Source: DASUAS01 sp963750045 (GTDB lineage: Bacteria; Actinomycetota; Acidimicrobiia; IMCC26256; DASPTH01). From it: DNA of 64,000 bases. How positions within the stretch are numbered: position 1 is the first letter of the stretch; each line of letters opens with the position of its first letter. Below the pieces are notes generated by a model, which ran no database searches, was not told the DNA's origin, and worked only from the letters and a program-made list of their open reading frames with translations. The stretch spans positions 372,001-436,000 of the forward strand of contig CAVVPD010000003.1 of assembly GCA_963750045.1 (NCBI GenBank), in the 5' to 3' direction. This document shows positions 1 to 8,270 of this stretch, one piece after another. The position numbers and the translations under genes are program-made.

Positions 1-231
1 CTCTTCTTCGTCGGCGACGCAGATTCTGTGTTCGAGCAGCTTCGGGACTTCTACCGAGCGGTCGGCGGATTCGGAAACTTTCTCATGATGGTGCAGGCAT
101 CGACGATGTCGTACGAAAGCTCGCGTCGCAGCATGGAGCGATTCGTGAACGACGTGTTGCCCCGCTTCCGCACCGAGGTGCACGAGCCATTTGTCCGGTC
201 GGGTGCAGAGGCGCCCGCGGAACTTGGATGA
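1..231 (+). CDS. Luciferase-like monooxygenase, C-terminal part
   Basis: The frame is open from the first base of the window, so the N-terminus lies outside it. The visible 76 residues contain FVGDADSVFEQL and RSMERFVNDVLPRF. The complete luciferase-like enzyme at 22891-23965 ends with the equivalent GSPDRI and SSMELFSREVMPAV, which supports the family call. Such enzymes are cytoplasmic FMN- or F420-dependent oxidoreductases or monooxygenases with a TIM-barrel fold. The substrate cannot be inferred. A hairpin follows the stop codon. Confidence 0.75.
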   Translation, partial: LFFVGDADSVFEQLRDFYRAVGGFGNFLMMVQASTMSYESSRRSMERFVNDVLPRFRTEVHEPFVRSGAEAPAELG

Positions 232-241
232 CCGGGCACAT

Positions 242-269
242 CGGTCGACCGTAGGAGAGCGGTCGGCCG
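242..269 (+). terminator. Hairpin after the first gene
   Basis: A ten-pair stem (one G-U pair) formed by 242-251 and 260-269 encloses an 8-base loop, eleven bases after the preceding stop codon. No T-run follows, so it may be a terminator or just an RNA-stabilising hairpin. Confidence 0.45.
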
Positions 270-351
270 TTGTGAAGAGTTGAGCAGCGCGAGGTTGACG
301 ATGCCGCACCAACAGAGCAGAGCGAAGCGAGGACGGGTCACGGAGCCACCG

Positions 352-1714
352 ATGTTCCTCGGTCGTCACTCGACAGATGAGTACCGGCCGCGGCCCTACA
401 CCACGAGCGACCGACGCGTGATCTCGCGCACACTCGAGAGAGTCGAGGACGCAGGATCGCGGGTGGGACGACCCGCGGATCACATCGTCAGCGACAGAGT
501 CGGAACTGCGATCGGCCTGAGCGCGCTCAACGAGGAATTCGGTGCGCAGTACTTCGAGGTTCCGAAGGAAGCGGAAGTCGATGCGGAAACCGCGGCTGCC
601 GTCTTCGACGGCCCCGAGGTCGTCATCGATGTGCAGACGCACTTCATCGCGCCGCACACGACTGAGCTCGTGAATCCCGGACTCGACGTGTACCGGGACC
701 TGATGCCGTCGTGGTGGTCAGAACTCGATGACATCGTTCGTCGCAATCTCGCCGAATACGTCGCGAACGTCTTCCTCGAGTGCGAGACCGCGGTGGCAGT
801 CCTCACCTCCGGTCCTGGCGTGGACGAGAGCCGCATGCTCTGGAACGACGAAATGGCTACCACCCGCGAAATTCATCAACTTCCTCGCTGGGCAACGCAG
901 GCTCCTGAGTCACTCCGTCGTGCACGCCGACCTTCCACGCGAGATCGAGATGATGGCCGAGACCCAGGCGCTGTACGACCCGATCGGCTGGAAGGTCTAT
1001 ACGCCGGGCCGGCTCGGTCCCGAAGGTTTCGTCGACGGCTGGATGCTCGACGACGAGCGGACTGGTCTGCCGTTCCTCGAACAGGTCCGCTCGCTCGGAA
1101 CGCGCCTTGTGTGCACCCACAAGGGCTTGAGCCTCGTGGTCGACAACGGTTCGCCACACGACATCGGCCCTGCCGCCCGCGCGTTCCCCGACTTGGACTT
1201 CCTCGTGTATCACTCCGGATTCGAATTCCGTGAAGATGGCGGAGAGTGCGAGGGGCCCTACACCGACGAGACCGCAGACTGGGGCGTCAACCGTTTGCTC
1301 AGGTCACTCGACGAGTCAGGGATCGAGAAGAACGGAAACGTCTACGCCGAGCTAGGTACTACGTGGTTCGCACTCATCCGTCGGCCGCGCGAAGCAGCAC
1401 ATCTCCTCGGCAAGCTGCTCGCGAACGTCGGCGAGGATCGAATCCTGTGGGGAACAGACAGCATCTGGTACGGATCCGCCCAACCGCTGATCGACGCCCT
1501 GCGTGTCTTCCAGATCCCCGACGACATGTGCGACGAGTTCGGCTACGAAAAGATCACTCCCGCGATCAAGTCGAAGATCCTCGGCCAGAACGCGGCCGCG
1601 GTCTACGGGATCGACGTCGAAGAAGCGCGTGCGATGGCTGCAGGCGATGACCTCGCATGGGCTCGGTCCGCACTCGTCGACGGATCGATCGATCAGTTCG
1701 CGGGTCTTCGATAG
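352..1714 (+). CDS. Amidohydrolase-2 family metal-dependent hydrolase (one frame break)
   Basis: This is a TIM-barrel hydrolase or decarboxylase of the amidohydrolase-2 type, probably acting on a ring or carboxylated intermediate. The metal-site motif DVQTHFIAP lies near residue 90. A histidine occurs in LVCTHKG and the late aspartate in LWGTDSIWYG. The start at 352 has a GGAG six bases upstream; ATG at 301 is an alternative. The frame breaks at the CGCG at 865-868: the upstream frame reads NDEMATTR and the downstream frame continues FINFLAG. Adding CG joins them. No neighbour shares its strand closely, so it may be transcribed alone. Confidence 0.85.
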
Positions 1715-1786
1715 CCGCACGCTGTCCCCATCCGCGAGAACACCGAAGTCTGAGCATTGGCACCTGACGAATATCGCGCGCCGAGC

Positions 1787-1992
1787 TCAGGCTTCACTGA
1801 GGACGTGCACGCGTGGCGGAGGAGTCAATGCGAGCGGATCGCAGCCGGCGAATCGCCACGGCATGCCAACCAACGGACGGCGATCCCATTCGGGATCCTC
1901 CACCGAGGTGAAGAAGCCCCGAGCCGCGAGGTGCGCGTCTTCCGCCAGCGTGAGCGGGTCCATGACGATCTCGGCCTCACGCCAAGGACGCG
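1787..1992 (-). pseudogene. CaiB-type CoA-transferase remnant (C-terminus only)
   Basis: About 65 codons on the minus strand read LAEDAHLAARGFF, then RRPLVGMPWRF and PLALTPPPR. This is the conserved end of family III CoA transferases; compare DDARIVGMPWRI and PPPRLGDA in the CaiB at 58100-60332. Nothing upstream of about 1992 resembles the rest of the protein, and the adjacent sequence belongs to a different gene remnant on the opposite strand. I read it as a truncated, dead gene fragment. Confidence 0.6.
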
Positions 1993-2000
1993 AAGCCGAG

Positions 2001-2239
2001 CGATGATCAATGTCGCGCGTCAGATACGCGCCGGGTTGATGTTGGCGCGCGGCGTGGGCGCGTCGCCTTTGCCGGATCTCGGTCCGGGAGCAGGCCAGGG
2101 GCCTGGATGGGGATCGAGCCCCGTCGGTGTCGGCCAGTCGGGAGCGTTCGGCGGCTACAAGCAAAGCGGCATTGGGCGAGAGTGGGGCCACCTCGGGTTC
2201 GAGACGTTCACCGAGGTGAAGAACCTCACCTGGAGCTGA
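2001..2239 (+). pseudogene. Aldehyde dehydrogenase remnant (C-terminus only)
   Basis: The frame reads INVARQIRAG, then a poorly conserved stretch, then AFGGYKQSGIGREWG and TFTEVKNLTW before the stop. FGGxKxSGxGREWG is the C-terminal signature of NAD(P)-dependent aldehyde dehydrogenases. The cofactor domain and the catalytic Cys and Glu are absent, as only about 80 of the usual 480-500 residues remain. It abuts the CaiB remnant head to head, which looks like a deletion or rearrangement scar. Confidence 0.65.
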
Positions 2240-2287
2240 CGGGCTCCTCACCGGCTTCGAGGGCTTGTTCGGTGGACGGGCAGTGCG

Positions 2288-3433
2288 CTACGCGTGGTCG
2301 AGCTCGGCGAGGACCTCGTCGGTGTGCTCCCCCACTGCGGGCGACGGACGCAGCGGAACCTCGCGCTCGAAGCGCACCGCCGATCGTGGGTGGACCACGT
2401 CCCCGAGTTGCGGATGCACTTCGTGGAGCAGGAAGCCGGGAGTCGTCGCCTCGACCACAGCGGGGAGCTCTTCGAGCGACGTGACCTTGGCGCACGGCAC
2501 ACCTTCGGCTTGAAGCCGTGCCACGACCTCGTCGGTGGGCAGCGTGGCCAGGATCGCCGCGATCTCCTTCATCACCTGCGCCGAATTGCGGCCGCGCTTC
2601 TGAGGGTCGTCCAGGTCGGGATGGCCGACGAGCTCGTTCTTCCCCACCGCACGGAGCAGCCCATCCCATTGCGGAGTGGTGACGGTGACCATTGCGAGGT
2701 GACCGTCGGCGCACGGCGTGAGCCGGAACGTGCGCGACTGCGCCGGCAACTGATCGAACTCTCCACGCATGGTCACGTTCGTGGTGGCATCGGGCCACAG
2801 GAACGCGAGGCCCGCGTGCAGCATCGGGATCTCGACGAACTGGCCGCGTCCGGTACGTGAACGTTCGAAGAGCGCGGCAGTGATCGCCTGAGCTGCGGTG
2901 AGTCCCGTCACCTTGTCGACCACCGCTTGCTGCACGAGCACCGGTGTGCCCGACTTCAGATCAGCTTGGTTGGCGCCGAAGCCCGTCATCGCCTGGATGA
3001 CGTGGTCGTACGCAGGTGCGTCGGCCAGCTCCGAGGACGACGGGAAGCCGCGGATGGCGGCGTAGATCAACTCGGGGTGCTCGCGCACCAGGTCATCCGC
3101 GGCGAACCCGAGCTTGGGCATGACACCCGGCCGGAAGTTCTCGACGAGCACGTCCGCGGTGGCGATCAGGCGGCGAAGGGTGGTGAGATCCTCGTCGCGG
3201 TCGAAGTCGAGCGCGATCGACCGCTTCCCCCAGTTCGTGTTGACGAAGTACGCGGACGTGCCACCACGCCCCGACCCGATCTTGCGGAGGATGTCGCCAA
3301 TCGGCGGCCGTTCGACCTTGATCACGTCGGCGCCCTGCTGGGCGAGAATCAGCGTCGAGTACGGGCCCGACAGGTTCACGGTGAGGTCGACGACCCGCAC
3401 GCCGGCGAGAGGTCCCTCGGTCGTCTCGGTCAT
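2288..3433 (-). CDS. CaiB/BaiF family III CoA transferase
   Basis: An intact 381-residue protein, the normal length for the family, which moves CoA between carboxylic acids or racemises acyl-CoAs. The N-terminal GVRVVDLTVNLSGPYS and the nucleotide-fold signature GADVIKVERP are clear, as are RSIALDFDRDE, DVLVENFRPG and GRGQFVEI. In formyl-CoA transferase the nucleophilic Asp sits in a segment aligning with PMLHAG here, where I see His instead. The start ATG overlaps the stop of the upstream luciferase-like gene by four bases, so the two are translationally coupled. Confidence 0.88.
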   Translation of the reverse strand: MTETTEGPLAGVRVVDLTVNLSGPYSTLILAQQGADVIKVERPPIGDILRKIGSGRGGTSAYFVNTNWGKRSIALDFDRDEDLTTLRRLIATADVLVENFRPGVMPKLGFAADDLVREHPELIYAAIRGFPSSSELADAPAYDHVIQAMTGFGANQADLKSGTPVLVQQAVVDKVTGLTAAQAITAALFERSRTGRGQFVEIPMLHAGLAFLWPDATTNVTMRGEFDQLPAQSRTFRLTPCADGHLAMVTVTTPQWDGLLRAVGKNELVGHPDLDDPQKRGRNSAQVMKEIAAILATLPTDEVVARLQAEGVPCAKVTSLEELPAVVEATTPGFLLHEVHPQLGDVVHPRSAVRFEREVPLRPSPAVGEHTDEVLAELDHA

Positions 3434-4386
3434 GTGCGTGCAACCTCGTGATCGGTGGCGGAAGGCATCTCGAGCGCGAGTCCGAGCCACGCGTCGACCA
3501 CACGCTGGAGAACGTGAGGGGCGCGCGACAGATCGGACACGAAGTACGGCATCGGGAACTGCACGTCGGTGACGCCTGCGGCGACGAGCGCAGGCGCGGC
3601 GTCGAGCGTGGCCTCGATGTCGGGGCGACCGGCCGGCCCGACGCGAGGAGCGAGCTCGGCGCGGACCACGAACGGTGACTCGGCACCACCATGGTCTCGT
3701 CGCGCAGCTCGGATCCGGTCGAGACCGTCGGCGACAACCGACGGCGCCGCGCCCATCACCGTGATCCAGCCGTCGCCGGCCGTGGCGAGACGCGTGAGGT
3801 TGCGGGCACGAGCAGAGCCGGCGAAGAGCACAGGGAGCGGTTGCTGGAACGGGAGTGGCACGCTGCTGAGGGACTCGAACGCGACCGAGTCGGACTCGTA
3901 CGAAGCAACGGGTTTCGCCCACAGCTCGCGGCAGGCACCGATCACGTCGTCGAGCACGGTGCCGCGTCGATGGAAGTCGACGCCACACGCGTCGTACTCC
4001 GCCTCGTGCCACCCCACGGCCACGCCCAGTTCGAGTCGCCCGTCCGACATCACGTCGATCGTGGCCGCCGTCTTGGCGAGGAGAGGCGCAGGTCGCAACG
4101 GCGCGATGAGGATCCCGGTGGTGAGCCGCACCCGATCGGTCACGGTCGCCATGGCCATGAGCAGGCTGAGCGGCTCGAGGAACGGCGCATCGGACTGGAG
4201 CGGGAACGTCCCGAACGGATAGCCGCTCGTGTCGGGACCTATCGCCACGTGGTCGGCCACCGCCACCGCGTCAACGCCGAGCTCCTCCGCGAGCACCGCG
4301 AGCTCCACCACCGGCCTCGGACCACCGGCGGCAGCCGGCCCGCACACTGGGAGCGAGAGCGTCAACCGTGCGGGACGAGTGGACAT
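3430..4386 (-). CDS. LLM-class flavin (F420-type) oxidoreductase
   Basis: A 318-residue luciferase-like protein. The core pattern RLTTGILIAPLRPAPLLAK, then DGRLELGVAVGWHEAEY, is typical of F420- or FMN-dependent enzymes of this class. It is read divergently from the paralogue at 4497-5441, with which it shares the same core (LTTGVLVSPLRP; GRVELGVGVGW). Its stop overlaps the CaiB start by four bases. A role in oxidising or reducing an intermediate before or after CoA transfer is likely but unproven. Confidence 0.88.
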   Translation of the reverse strand: MSTRPARLTLSLPVCGPAAAGGPRPVVELAVLAEELGVDAVAVADHVAIGPDTSGYPFGTFPLQSDAPFLEPLSLLMAMATVTDRVRLTTGILIAPLRPAPLLAKTAATIDVMSDGRLELGVAVGWHEAEYDACGVDFHRRGTVLDDVIGACRELWAKPVASYESDSVAFESLSSVPLPFQQPLPVLFAGSARARNLTRLATAGDGWITVMGAAPSVVADGLDRIRAARRDHGGAESPFVVRAELAPRVGPAGRPDIEATLDAAPALVAAGVTDVQFPMPYFVSDLSRAPHVLQRVVDAWLGLALEMPSATDHEVART

Positions 4387-4496
4387 GAACGGACGGGCTC
4401 CGACGAGTTGGGAGTGGCGCGAACGGTGTGAAGCAGCAGAACGAAGTTTGCTCTATTGTACAGCCCTCTCCGAGACCGATCACGAAGGGAGCAGTG
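4387..4496. promoter_or_regulatory. Divergent promoter region between two luciferase-like genes
   Basis: The gap between two head-to-head genes holds a locally AT-richer stretch at about 4446-4462 containing CTATTGTACAG, in contrast to the GC-rich coding DNA on both sides. An AGGGAG at 4486-4491 is the ribosome binding site that selects GTG 4497 over the earlier in-frame codons of the plus-strand gene. Confidence 0.5.
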
Positions 4497-5441
4497 GTGG
4501 CGTCCGATCGCACTCCCGACCTTCGCCTTTCGCTCGGCCTGCAATCGCATGCGGGCCGTCACGGCACCGATGGGCTCGGCCTGGTCGAGTTCGCCCGCCT
4601 CGCCGAAGCCGCCGGCCTCGACGGGGTCGTCATCGGCGACCACGTCGTACTCGGCAACCGCCTCGACCGGTACCCGTATCCTCCGGTCCACTTCGCGCAA
4701 GACGCGTCGTGGATGGAACCGCTCAGCGTCCTCGCTGCGGTCGCCGCGGTCACGAAGCGGATCACGCTCACGACGGGTGTGCTCGTGTCACCGCTGCGTC
4801 CCGCGGTGTTGCTCGCGAAGATCGTGGCCACACTCGACCAGCTCGCCGGTGGTCGGGTGGAACTCGGTGTGGGCGTGGGTTGGCAGCCCGAGGAATTCGC
4901 CGCGGTGGGTGCCGACTTCACGCAGCGGGGACAGCTTCTGACCGACGGGATCGCCGCGTGCCGTGCGCTCTGGGGTGCGGATCCGGCGTCGTTCCACTCG
5001 TCGACCACGAACTTCGACGAGCTGTGGTGCAACCCGAAGCCCGTCCGGCCCGACGGCATTCCGGTCTTGTTCTCGGGTTCGCTGGGTACTCGCAACCGTG
5101 CCCGGATCGTGGAGTTGGGCAACGGGTGGATCACCCACCCCCGCCATCCACTCGAGGAGGTGGCGGAGGGTGTCCGCTCGCTGGCGAAGAGCTACGAAGA
5201 GTACGGACGTGATCCCGCGACACTGATCGTGCGGACGTCGTTGCCGATCGTGCGGGAGGATCCGAGCGGCGCGCCCGACTTCGCCATGTCGCTCGCGACG
5301 TTGCGGGCCCATCGCGATGCCGGCATCACCGATCTGACGATCTGGTCGAACAGCTTCATCGACTCCCGCGACGACGCCGAGGAGCGCATCGCCGCACTCG
5401 GCGCGGCATGGAGACACGCCCGAGCGGAGGCGAGCACGTGA
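4497..5441 (+). CDS. LLM-class flavin (F420-type) oxidoreductase
   Basis: About 314 residues, paralogous to the divergently read gene at 3430-4386. Motifs include DGVVIGDHVVLG near the N-terminus, LTTGVLVSPLRPAVLLAK and GGRVELGVGVGWQPEEF, the cofactor-proximal part of the barrel. An in-frame GTG lies at 4494 and another at 4497; the AGGGAG five bases before 4497 favours the latter. It starts a plus-strand unit with an SDR, a MaoC-type dehydratase and a second SDR. Its TGA overlaps the SDR's GTG by four bases. Confidence 0.88.
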   Translation: MASDRTPDLRLSLGLQSHAGRHGTDGLGLVEFARLAEAAGLDGVVIGDHVVLGNRLDRYPYPPVHFAQDASWMEPLSVLAAVAAVTKRITLTTGVLVSPLRPAVLLAKIVATLDQLAGGRVELGVGVGWQPEEFAAVGADFTQRGQLLTDGIAACRALWGADPASFHSSTTNFDELWCNPKPVRPDGIPVLFSGSLGTRNRARIVELGNGWITHPRHPLEEVAEGVRSLAKSYEEYGRDPATLIVRTSLPIVREDPSGAPDFAMSLATLRAHRDAGITDLTIWSNSFIDSRDDAEERIAALGAAWRHARAEAST

Positions 5442-6196
5442 CCCGTCTCACCGGACGCGTTGCGATCGTCACCGGCGCCGCGCAGGGGGTCGGCCTGGGC
5501 ATCGCGCTCGCGCTCGCGAGCGAGGGCGCGTCGCTCGCGATCGTCGACCGGAATCACGAAGGGGCACTCGCCGCGGTCACGCAATGTCGTGACCGTGGGG
5601 TGCGAGCCGAGGCGTTCGCGTGCGACGTGGCCGATCGCGCCGACGTGACACGCACCATCAATTCGGTCGTCGAGATGTTCGGCGGACTCCACGTTCTGGT
5701 GAACAACGCACACGCGTTCACGCTCGGCATCCCGCTGCTCGACACGATGCTCGACGACATGGAGCAGTCATGGCGCACCGCGGTGCTCGGCACGCTCTAC
5801 TGCATGCAGGCTGCCTACTCCGCGCTTGCCGTTGACGGCGGCAAGATCCTCAACATCGGATCGGGCTCGGCCCTCGATGGTGACGCCGGCTCGGCCAGCT
5901 ACGGATCGGCCAAGGAGGGCGTGCGAGTGCTCACCCGCGTCGCCGCACGCGAATGGGGGCCGCAGGGCATCTACGTGAACACGCTCTGCCCCTTCTCACG
6001 TTCACCCCGGTGGGAGGCGTTCGCCGCCGAACACCCGGGACGGGTCGAACGCCAGGCTGCGTCGCTCCCCCTGCGCCGAGCGCCGGGCGACCCCGAGCTC
6101 GACATCGGACGTGCCGCGGTCTTCCTCGTGAGCGACGACTCGAGCTACGTCACCGGCCAGACGCTGTTCGTCGAGGGCGGGCGGATGCGCACGTGA
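5438..6196 (+). CDS. Short-chain dehydrogenase/reductase
   Basis: An intact classical SDR of about 252 residues. The cofactor motif TGAAQGVGLG, the NNA loop (VNNAHAF), the catalytic serine in NIGSGSAL and the catalytic YGSAK are all present. The GTG at 5438 has CGGAGG seven bases upstream and overlaps the preceding stop. The usual NNAG is NNAH here. It probably oxidises a hydroxyacyl-CoA or alicyclic alcohol made by its operon partners, since a dehydratase gene follows with another four-base overlap. Confidence 0.9.
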   Translation: MTRLTGRVAIVTGAAQGVGLGIALALASEGASLAIVDRNHEGALAAVTQCRDRGVRAEAFACDVADRADVTRTINSVVEMFGGLHVLVNNAHAFTLGIPLLDTMLDDMEQSWRTAVLGTLYCMQAAYSALAVDGGKILNIGSGSALDGDAGSASYGSAKEGVRVLTRVAAREWGPQGIYVNTLCPFSRSPRWEAFAAEHPGRVERQAASLPLRRAPGDPELDIGRAAVFLVSDDSSYVTGQTLFVEGGRMRT

Positions 6197-6717
6197 GCGC
6201 GAACGACCCGCCACGAGGTGACGAACATCCTCTCGTCACCGGCGGGATGCAGCGATCGCTCGGGGTGTGGGACAGCTGGGGCCGGTGGTCGGCACCGATC
6301 CGCGACTCCGACATCCGGCGCTGGGCGATCGCGGTGTACTGGCCGGACGCGCCCCCCAGTCGATTCTGGGACGAAGCGGCGGCCGCGTCGACGCCCGCCA
6401 ACGGGATTGTCGCACCCGAGGAGTTCAATCCGTTCGCGTGGCCGGCGCCCGTCGCGTCGACGAGCCGGCCCCAGTCGAGTGCGGACCGCCAGCCCGACCC
6501 TCGCCGCGTCCGCCGGCGAGTCAACGGCGGTTGCCGCGCCACCTACGGCGAGCCCATGCGACCCGGTGACCGCATCCGACGACGGATCCGCCTTCACGGC
6601 TGGCGGACTGCGCAGGGGTCGAGTGGCCCCCTGCTGCTCGTCGACTTCGAGCACGAGTGGCGCAACCAGCGCGACGAACTCGTACGCACGGCCGTCTACA
6701 CGCTCGTGTACTGGTGA
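6193..6717 (+). CDS. MaoC-type N-terminal (FAS1-like) dehydratase
   Basis: About 174 residues. SLGVWDSWGRWSAPI, FWDEAAAA, IVAPEEFNPFAWP and EPMRPGDRI match the N-terminal half of two-subunit or two-domain (R)-specific enoyl-CoA hydratases. This half lacks the usual catalytic Asp-His motif and pairs with a catalytic hotdog. The central stretch (about residues 88-115) is Arg-rich and poorly conserved but in frame. A catalytic MaoC candidate in the window is at 18355-18816, not adjacent. Overlaps of four bases on the upstream side place it in the same operon as the SDRs. Confidence 0.75.
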   Translation: MSANDPPRGDEHPLVTGGMQRSLGVWDSWGRWSAPIRDSDIRRWAIAVYWPDAPPSRFWDEAAAASTPANGIVAPEEFNPFAWPAPVASTSRPQSSADRQPDPRRVRRRVNGGCRATYGEPMRPGDRIRRRIRLHGWRTAQGSSGPLLLVDFEHEWRNQRDELVRTAVYTLVYW

Positions 6718-6737
6718 CCCGGACCTCGGGAGGGTTC

Positions 6738-7518
6738 ATGCTGCTGGCTGACCAGGTCGTGATCGTGTCGGGAGTCGGACCCGGCCTGGGACGCGCGCTG
6801 GCGCTGCGCTGTGCCGAGCACGGCGCCAAGGTGGTGCTCGTCGCCCGGTCCGCTGACCGTCTCGACGAGGTCGCGTGCCGCGGTGGGCGACCTCGGCGGT
6901 GTTGCGCTGCCCGTCCCAGCCGACGCGAGCTCGATGGAGGACATCGAGCGCGTGGTCGCGGTGACGCTCACTGCGTTCGGCCGCATCGACGGTCTCGTGA
7001 ACAACGCGGCGGTCATTCCCCCGCTCGCTCCCGTGGCCGAAGTCGACGACGAAGTGGTCCGAACGGCAATGGACGGGAACTTCACGACCGCCTATCGCCT
7101 AACGCGGGCAGTGCTCCCGACCATGCGCGAGCGGCAGCGCGGCGCGGTGGTGATGGTGGCGTCGGCGGTCTACCGCCACCCGAAGCCGGGGTTCGGCGCC
7201 TACAACATTTCTAAGCACGCGCTCGTTGGCTTCGCTCGGTCGCTCGCGCTCGAACTCGGACCCGAGGGCATCAGGGTGAATACGCTCGCGCCGGGCAAGA
7301 TCGCGGGCGAGCGACTCGAATCCTTCTTCGTCGAGCGGGCACAGACCCTGGCCGTCGACGTCAACACGCTCCGGACGCGTTACGTCGAGAACATCGCGCT
7401 CCGTCGGCTTCCCGGGCCCGACGAGTACGCGGATGCGGCGGTGTTCCTGCTGTCGGACCTCTCGCGCGCGATCACGGGACACGTCCTTGACGCGAACGGC
7501 GGCGAGTACTTCGACTGA
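6738..7518 (+). CDS. Short-chain dehydrogenase/reductase (one frame break)
   Basis: A classical SDR with cofactor motif SGVGPGLGRA, VNNAAVIP, the catalytic serine in VASAV and YNISK. The ATG at 6738 has a strong GGGAGGG five bases upstream; a GTG at 6714 overlapping the previous stop is less likely. The frame breaks at the CGCG at 6872-6875: before it the reading is SADRLDEVA, after it AVGDLGGVALPV. One added CG rejoins it. It ends ten bases before the end of the convergent TetR gene. Confidence 0.85.
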
Positions 7519-7527
7519 ATGGCGTGA

Positions 7528-8143
7528 TCAGAGTGGTGGAACGAGACCGCTCACCGCGTAGCGCTCGAAGTAGCGGCGGACGGTCTTGGGCTCGTGCACG
7601 TCGAACCCGGCCGAGACCGGCATCACGGTCACGCTCATCAGCATCCGCGAGGAGCTCGCTGGCCTCGCCCTCGTCGACGTCGGCGGCGACCTCGCCGCGG
7701 TCCTTCGCGTCACGAACGAATGGATGCAAGAAGGTCGACATCCGCCGGAGGGCACCATCGATGTCGGAGGCCATGATCCGGAACAGGTCGACGTCGTCAG
7801 GCACGATCGGGCCGTACCGGTGCCGGGTGAACGTGCGGGCGAAGACTTCACCGAACGCGCCGACTTGCTCTGCCAACGATGCCTGCGCCGTCATCGCGTC
7901 GGCGGCCTCGTCGTAGTAGCGCTGCGCATGCCTGGTCAGGGTCGCGTCGATGAGCGACCGGCGATCAGGGAAGTAGCGGTACACGGTGCCACGCGAGAGC
8001 TCGGCGGCGCGCGCGACGTCGTGCATCGTCGTCTTGGCGATGCCGAGTTGCACGAAGCACTCGGTCGCGGCCGTCAGGATGCGGTCCTGGGTCGCGCCGT
8101 CATCCTCGCTGGTTGCGACATCCCTCGAGCCCTGTGGTGTCAT
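7528..8143 (-). CDS. TetR-family regulator (one frame break)
   Basis: The N-terminal DNA-binding domain contains RILTAATECFVQLG and the helix-turn-helix TTMHDVARAAELSRGTVYRYF. The C-terminal ligand domain ends FERYAVSGLVPPL. It resembles the intact TetR at 13551-14195. The frame breaks at CGCG 7646-7649, where this gene reads SELLA then MLMSVTVMP. The intact paralogue reads WLARMLMSIT at the same place, and adding CG recreates LARMLMS exactly. It is divergent from the acyl-CoA dehydrogenase operon at 8271, its probable target. Confidence 0.88.
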
Positions 8144-8270
8144 GCGATGTCGACCTCCATCAGCCGAGCCGTTCTCGGCGGACCTGGCCTGCGCTCGCCA
8201 GGGACGATCGTACATCCTCTGTATTACTGTTATGTTCCAGCAGGGTGTCCGGACCACGAGAAGGAGCGGA
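8144..8270. promoter_or_regulatory. Divergent promoter, TetR / acyl-CoA dehydrogenase
   Basis: This gap carries an AT-rich stretch at 8213-8238 (including CTGTATTACTGTTATGTTCC) between the TetR gene and the plus-strand operon. AAGGAG at 8261-8266 is the ribosome binding site for ATG 8271. The TGTTCC end recalls GTTC/GAAC elements in other promoters of the window. Confidence 0.5.

Noticed and set aside
6450..6545. Compensating frame breaks inside the MaoC-type dehydratase
   Set aside because: The central segment looks odd, but conserved parts before and after it are in one frame and no CG repair improves the middle, so I kept the frame unchanged.
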